Assembly: GCA_015680685.1 (NCBI GenBank)
Contig: MNCI01036774.1
Span: 270,390 to 334,389 of the forward strand
Source: Gnetum montanum
Taxonomy: Eukaryota; Streptophyta; Gnetopsida; Gnetales; Gnetaceae
Length of the DNA stretch: 64,000 nucleotides
Reading direction: 5' to 3'
The translations under genes were made by a program, and so were the position numbers. Shown here in pieces: positions 58,851 to 64,000 of the stretch. The notes below the pieces were generated by a model, which was not told the origin of the DNA, searched no databases, and saw only the letters and a list, made by a program, of their open reading frames with translations. Each line of letters opens with the position of its first letter. Position 1 is the stretch's first letter.

Positions 58851-60780
58851 TCATGGGTGGGGGCAAGCATAGTTAAGGGTTTTAGGATGAATGGGGATGC
58901 CAACCCATGGAGACTGCCACTTGAGCATAGTTAAAATGTGACCACATGTTAAAAATGTGAAAAAATGCAAAGAAAACATAGAAAATGTAGGAGAGAGAAA
59001 AAAACACTACCCCAAATGGGATTAAGTATAGTTAGCTCCAAATGGGGTTTAGAAGGTATGTGATGTACAACAACAAGCACAATGGAGAGCATAGTCATAG
59101 TCTCAATGGTGTCGGGTCGTGAAGTCTAGTGCTCGTCGTGGTGTCCATCCCTATCGGGTTGGCCATCATAGTGTACCATGGGCTATGGTGTCTTGCAGAG
59201 CTACAACGAGGCTACGGTGGGCTGTGGTGTGCAACTCTACCTCTCTACGATGCCTTTAGGTCTCATTCGCCCAAAGCCAAACTGCCAATGCCAAGAGTGC
59301 CAACTACCAAAATGCTCACATCCAAAAAATGCCAACTGATGTAAATGCTAACCAACCCCCAAAACATAGGGTATTGGGGGTATTTATAGAGCTAAGGTTA
59401 GTGTAAAATGTCAATCAGTTGCTACATTGCAGTGTGGTAGTTGAGATCATGGTGTGAGGTAATTGGGACTACATTGACCCCAAGTACACTATCACTATAG
59501 CAAATGGTGTTAGGTTGTGTCATGCTCTAACCAAACTCTGCAAGGTCGAGAGACTGTGACTATGCTACCAACTACATATGTGAGTGCCAAGGAGACCACA
59601 ATGTACTTGATAAAATGCCAAAAATGCAACTTTTAAAGACTACACTCCAGGACTACGCTGTCCATTGTGGGAAATGGTGTTAAGCGTAGTTACAATTTTA
59701 GGGAGAAGGGTGATGCCAAAAAGATAAATGCTGCTGCTAGAGGTGTGTTGGAGCTGATGCAAATGCTAATGCTACATTGTGGAGGTCTTTGGAGGCTATT
59801 CTACATGTTTACACTTAACTACGCTCTCGACTGGATGAAAGCATACCTAGACTTAGAAAAAATATGGCAAAAATGAGGCAAAATCTAGCAAAATGTGGCT
59901 AAGTGCCGACTACATTCCAAGGGAGGCTAACTACACTCCTGACTAGGGATGAGTATAGTCCCAATACTTAGAGAAAATATTGCAAAATCTTAGGTCCCAG
60001 CTCTCTATGCTTAACTATGCTCCCAAGTGTAGTCCCAACAGTTAGAAAATTTTGGGAAAAAAATGTGCATCCATGTTGACTACGCTCTAAAGCATAGTCC
60101 CAGTAGTGAAGAATGTAGTCTCCATACATATAAAAATCTTACAAGACCTAAGCTTCCAAACTATCTACGCTTGACTATCCTCCTGAGCGTAGTCTTGACA
60201 GTTAGAAAATTCTTGTAAAATTGAGCTTCCAAACTATCTATGCTTGAATATGCTCCTGAGCATAGTCTCAATAGTTAGAAAAATTTTGCAAACCTTGGCA
60301 TCCATGCTAACTACACTCTAAATATGTGCTAGAGTTTAGTCTCAGCAGTTAGAAAAATTTTGCAAAAACTAGTTCTTTGTGCTGACTACACTTTGGAGCG
60401 TAGTCCCAACACTTAAAAAAATTCTGCAACAAGTGTCATCGTTCTAACACTTAGAAAAATTTACAAAACTAGCAGTTTAAGTTGACCATGCTCTCTATTG
60501 TGCTGACTACACTCTGGTGTAGTGGAGAGCATACTTCCAACACTTAAAAAAATTCTGCAACAAGTTTCATCGTTCTAACACTTAGAAAAATTTACAAAAC
60601 TAGCAGTTTAAGTTGACCATGCTCTCTGTTGTGCTGACTACACTCTGGTGTAGTGGAGAGCATACTTCCAACACTTAGAAAAATTTGTGAAAAGTGTCAT
60701 CATTCTAGCACTTAGTCAAATTTGTAGTTGAGAAGTAGTAAACTAAATGTTTGTGGTGTTTCATTGGCCCCTCTTTGTTG
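58850..60780. repeat. Array built on the self-complementary word GACTACGCTC / GAGCGTAGTC
   Basis: Scattered copies to 59900, then dense units of about 65-90 bases at roughly 59925, 60008, 60078, 60166, 60242, 60308, 60381, 60502 and 60633. The typical unit is a hairpin word pair (GACTACACTTTGGAGCGTAG at 60383), then YCCCAACACTTAGAAAAAT and TTTGCAAAA. At 60406-60667 a 131-bp unit is tandemly duplicated almost exactly, so the array was still changing recently. Open frames inside (59129-59344, 59667-59876) are by-products of the repeat. Confidence 0.65.
60406..60667. repeat. 131-bp tandem duplication within the array
   Basis: 60406-60536 and 60537-60667 differ at only a few bases. The unit contains GTTGACCATGCTCTC and GCTGACTACACTCTGGTGTA. 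Confidence 0.85.
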
Positions 60781-61813
60781 ATGTCTAGAGAAGTGACTTG
60801 AGAGACATCAACAAAGAATGACAAAACACCATAATAGGCCTAGCACCAACATCACTTGTTAGTACCTGATTAGGTGTCATTTCACCATGACCAAGAGTGT
60901 TGTGGATAGGGGTATGCTAAGGGCAAAGTGTGTAGGCAATGTGCTGGGGAGATGAAATGCAAACAAGGGAGATAAAATGCAAACAATGTATCATGATGCA
61001 AGATGTGAAGTCAGCATAGTTGATGGTGATCATGCAACTAGGGTGGCTTGCCCTTGAAAGGTTGACCTCTTGTCAAAATGCTCATAAGAGAGTTAATGTG
61101 GATTTAAGGCTGGGCCAGTTGCAAAATTACAGTGCGCTTGCAAATTACTTGGGGATGTGCTTTTTCCCATTCTCCTTTTTTTTCTTTATTTATTTATTTT
61201 TTTGCTTTTTGCTTTCTGTTGCAAGGCAAACCTCTCTTTGGTTCAATGCATTGCTAAAATGTTAATTGCAAGGTGTGGACCATCAAGTGGACTACATGCC
61301 ACCTAATGGGCTTTATTTTGATGCAACTGTGTTATGTCTATAGTATATGTGTTTCCTCCCCAGGATGAGTTGCGTTACATCCACTTGGGTTTTGACAAAC
61401 CAATAGAGGCTTCCCATGAGATGAGTTGCATTACGTCCACCTTGGGTTCTATAGTTCAACTTGAAGAGAGGATGCCATGTGCATCACAGTGCATATGCAA
61501 CAAAGGGGTTTGCAATGTGGAGTATGTAGGGAATGAGAGGCTATTGGAAATGTGAGATGGATGTGCATAAGCTATGGTGGGATCAAGGGGATGTGTACTC
61601 CTGAGAGGCTTAGCTAGTCCAATCATGCACATTAGAGCAATGTGGTGACTTGCGACTATGATGAGACGCACCTTTGCATGACAGCCTCAAGGGCTTTGTC
61701 CTACAAACAAAACTCTAAGAAGACAAGAAACAACATGAAATGCCAATCAAATTCCATAAGTGAAGATGTTACCAATGCGTCAAAGGCTAAACCATTTACA
61801 AGTGCTTAGGAAG
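60781..61813. other. Unassigned DNA left of element G
   Basis: No gene. A block is repeated at 61366-61390 and 61421-61445 (ATGAGTTGCRTTACRTCCAC), about 55 bases apart. T-rich run at 61170-61205. Open frames are not convincing. The last five bases before element G are GGAAG, its expected target duplication. Confidence 0.35.
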
Positions 61814-62748
61814 TGATGAGACGCGAATTGCACAAGCCGCGATATCGCGTACACGATATCACGACCGACGTGATATCGCACCCCCTGCGATATCGCGTAC
61901 GCAATATCGCGGTCCACTGCCAAATCTATAAATAAGAGGTAGCACTCCCCTCATTTGTAATCCTAGGCATAAAGTAGCGAAGCTCTGGTGAGTTAGTCTT
62001 CCATGTGCTCGCAATAGGAGTCCCGAAAGTGAACGGTTCTTTATTCGAGTAGCTTTGTACCTAAACGCAAGTTGTGTACGGCAATAAAGACAAGCTTTGT
62101 GGATAAACCTTGCAGTGCATGGATAGGTTTAATTAATGTTATTTATTGCTTTCCTAGTAACGCGGCATGAGTATGACTTGGTTATGAGCATTGACGAACG
62201 TGTACGGCTAGCCAAGGAATCGGCTACTCATCACGATTAGATTCTCTCACCCTTACCTCCTAGAACGTGGGACAAGTACGACTTGATTACAAGAATCTAC
62301 GGATGTGTATGGCTAGTCAAGGAATCGGCTGCTTGTCACACTTAGGCTAGTTAAGTGCCTCAGTACGACCGCTTCGAGCACGTGCATTATGTGTGGTAAT
62401 CCCAGTAACGATTAGCGTTTGGTAGCCACAGTTGCACAGTTCAGGGTGTGTACGGCAAGTGGGAACGGATGCTGATGCTAGGACTTAGTGCTGTAGTTAG
62501 AATTAGTTTTAGTCTCTCAACCCTTCACCGTTTAGCATAGGAGATAAACCAGAAAATACCATAAAAATCATATACCTCGGACTTACTTAACCATATACCG
62601 TGATAACAAAAAGTCTAGAAAGACAATGATTAATTAACCCCAAGTGTTCCTTGCGGCGTTTAGGCATTTAGTCTCTGGAGTTCAACCGGATCGCGTGTGC
62701 TATGCTCGTTTTGTATGGTTGAGTGTAGGGGTACCTCGCCACTCATCA
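61814..62748 (+). repeat. Element G 5' LTR
   Basis: 935 bp, TGATGAGACGCG...CACTCATCA. U3 hexamers lie at 61825 (GAATTG), 61841, 61855, 61872, 61889 and 61903 (AATATC), spacing 16, 14, 17, 17, 14. TATAAATA is at 61927-61934. A poly(A)-like AATAAAGAC lies at about 62083. Closest in sequence to the nested solo LTR 43201-44271. Confidence 0.85.
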
Positions 62749-62749
62749 T

Positions 62750-62768
62750 TGGCGCTGTTGTCGAGGAC
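62750..62768 (+). other. Primer-binding site, tRNA-Asp type (element G)
   Basis: TGGCGCTGTTGTCGAGGAC, one base after the LTR, matches the tRNA-Asp complement with three changes, each C-to-T or G-to-A. Confidence 0.75.
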
Positions 62769-62889
62769 TAAGTGTTTTTATGCCAATTAGAACATTAGGA
62801 AATCTTTCACATCATTGTGAGCCTTAACGAACCTTTGGGTTAATTAGTTAATCAAGAACATATATAACGGTGAATAGCACACCATTTAA

Positions 62890-64000
62890 ATGGCTTCTTC
62901 TCATAAGGTTAACTCACCTAAGGATAACATGAAAGACAGTCAGCATCATACACATACCCTAGACTAGCCATGTCCTAAACAATCTAAGGTGACATATACT
63001 CATCCCGATGAGTATGTGCTTGATTTTACTTTTATTCTCCATCAAGACGAACAACTGCGATGGAGAGATTTGCAAGGTAACATTGTGTTACCCCTAAATT
63101 GATCAGTCCCTAACATGCTTTTCCGTGTCTTAGCACAGATTGGCATGCAAGAACTATTTGCGGAATACGTTATGGATAACTTTGACACAAGGGATTATCA
63201 TCCCACAGATGCCCAACGTATTCGGGACGAAAGGCAGGAGAGCCAACATTCATTGTTGAAGGGCAAGGTCCCCCATGTCCTTAGTGAAATAGGAGAAGAG
63301 GAACCCCTCATAATGGATTTCTTAGAAAATGATGTTCCTCCTCCTCACAATGGTGAAGAGGATAGGCATCAGGGCCTTCGATCAACTGTACATCTTACAG
63401 GCTCTGATCCCCGTGAGCACCAACTGTTCATGATAGGAACAACCACTCACACTAAGGACGGACACTTAGATCGTTATAATGATCAAGGTCGAAGCAGCCG
63501 AGGAGAAGGTAAGAAACATTGCCATGGTGATGGATCCCCTTCCTCTTCTCCTTCATCTCACCATTCACACTCTCCTTCCACTTCTGGGCACAACCATCGT
63601 GAGCATAATGGAGAGGGTAAAAGTAAGGAAGATGAAAGACCTCGACAGGAAGGTCGAGAGGAGTTAGGACAAGGGCAAGGACGTAGGGAGAGTAGGGAAC
63701 CACCACGTAGACATCACAGACATCATGACAGGGATGATCATGACGAATCCCCACTCGCAACCCGAAGCATGCTAGACATCACAGAGGCAGTTAGGATCCC
63801 CACAAGGTAATTAAAAGACGGCAGGATCAAGCGTTTGGACATAAATAATATCTCGAGTTTTGAAGGGGGATACAACACTTATCCTCAACATCATTTACAG
63901 GCATTCCACGATGCCTGTGCCTTGCAAAATATAGATAATGAATGGCAAAAGCTTAAGTTGTTCCCAAGGACACTCACTAAAGAAGCAGAGAGCTGGTACC
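62890..64000 (+). pseudogene. Gag, N-terminal part (element G), runs off the window
   Basis: ATG 62890 (MASSHKVNSPKDN) stays in one frame to the window end. Only three in-frame stops are seen: TAG near 62965, TGA near 63100 and TAA 63808-63810. Each fits a single C-to-T change. The N terminal half repeats the His/Ser/Arg-rich plan of element A (GDGSPSSSPSSHHSHSPSTS; RRHHRHHDRDDHDE), followed by FEGGYNTYPQHHLQAFHDA and NEWQKLKLFPRTL. With so few lesions it is the best preserved gag in the window. Confidence 0.8.

Larger units (their letters stand above)
61814..64000 (+). mobile_element. Element G: Athila/Tat-like retrotransposon, cut by the window end
   Basis: 5' LTR, tRNA-Asp primer site and gag in the same layout and with the same sequence style as element A. 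It continues past the window, so completeness of pol and ORF3 cannot be judged. Confidence 0.85.

Noticed and set aside
63452-63760. 102-codon antisense frame opposite element G gag
   Set aside because: It mirrors the biased codons of the gag low-complexity region on the other strand.
1-64000. tRNA or rRNA genes
   Set aside because: No cloverleaf with A and B boxes and no conserved rRNA sequence was noticed. The primer sites at 38506 and 62750 are complements of a tRNA end, not tRNA genes.

Overview
The window is intergenic DNA from a plant nuclear genome with a large, repeat-filled genome. A conifer or other gymnosperm is my best guess, made from the style of the repeats and not from a diagnostic gene. 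The DNA is AT-rich. No intact host gene was found. Host-derived material is limited to decayed pieces: an LRR receptor fragment joined to a HAK/KUP potassium-transporter pseudogene (0.9-2.3 kb), a GC-rich gene-like stretch with a possible exon (15.0-15.8 kb), and an unrecognised gene remnant with a TATA box on the minus strand (26.0-26.9 kb).

Most of the rest is nested LTR retrotransposons. Element A (37638-45635, plus) is bounded by two LTRs and a 5-bp target-site duplication. It has a tRNA-Asp-type primer site, a decayed gag-protease, no reverse transcriptase or integrase, and a nested solo LTR with its own duplication. Element G (61814 to the window end, plus) is a relative of A. Element D (50739-58265, minus) has the 3' LTR, a long third ORF, integrase and RNase H of an Athila/Tat-like Ty3/gypsy element. 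Element C (2340-8128, plus) is a second copy of the same integrase-to-ORF3 part. Element E (45641-50738, minus) is a decayed chromovirus (gag, protease, RT, RNase H, integrase, chromodomain). D ends inside its gag and A sits inside its LTR. The 8-37 kb part is a mosaic of three LTR-like repeat families called R, X and Y here, plus minus-strand coiled-coil ORFs at 12-17 and 28-31 kb and a gag at 23 kb.

The most striking signal is architectural. The U3 ends of several unrelated LTR families carry arrays of near-palindromic hexamers whose start-to-start spacing is mostly 14, 17 or 20 bp (or sums such as 34). The word differs between families: GATATC in A, its nested solo LTR and G; GATGTC/GACATC in X and E; CATYRATG in D; GCTAAC/GTTAGC in Y. 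A second signal is a conserved splice-acceptor-like YAG directly before the ATGGC start of ORF3 in C, D and A. This suggests that ORF3 was made from a spliced subgenomic RNA.

All positions and homologies were read by eye. Element edges without a stated duplication are accurate to tens of bases. Nothing was checked against a database.
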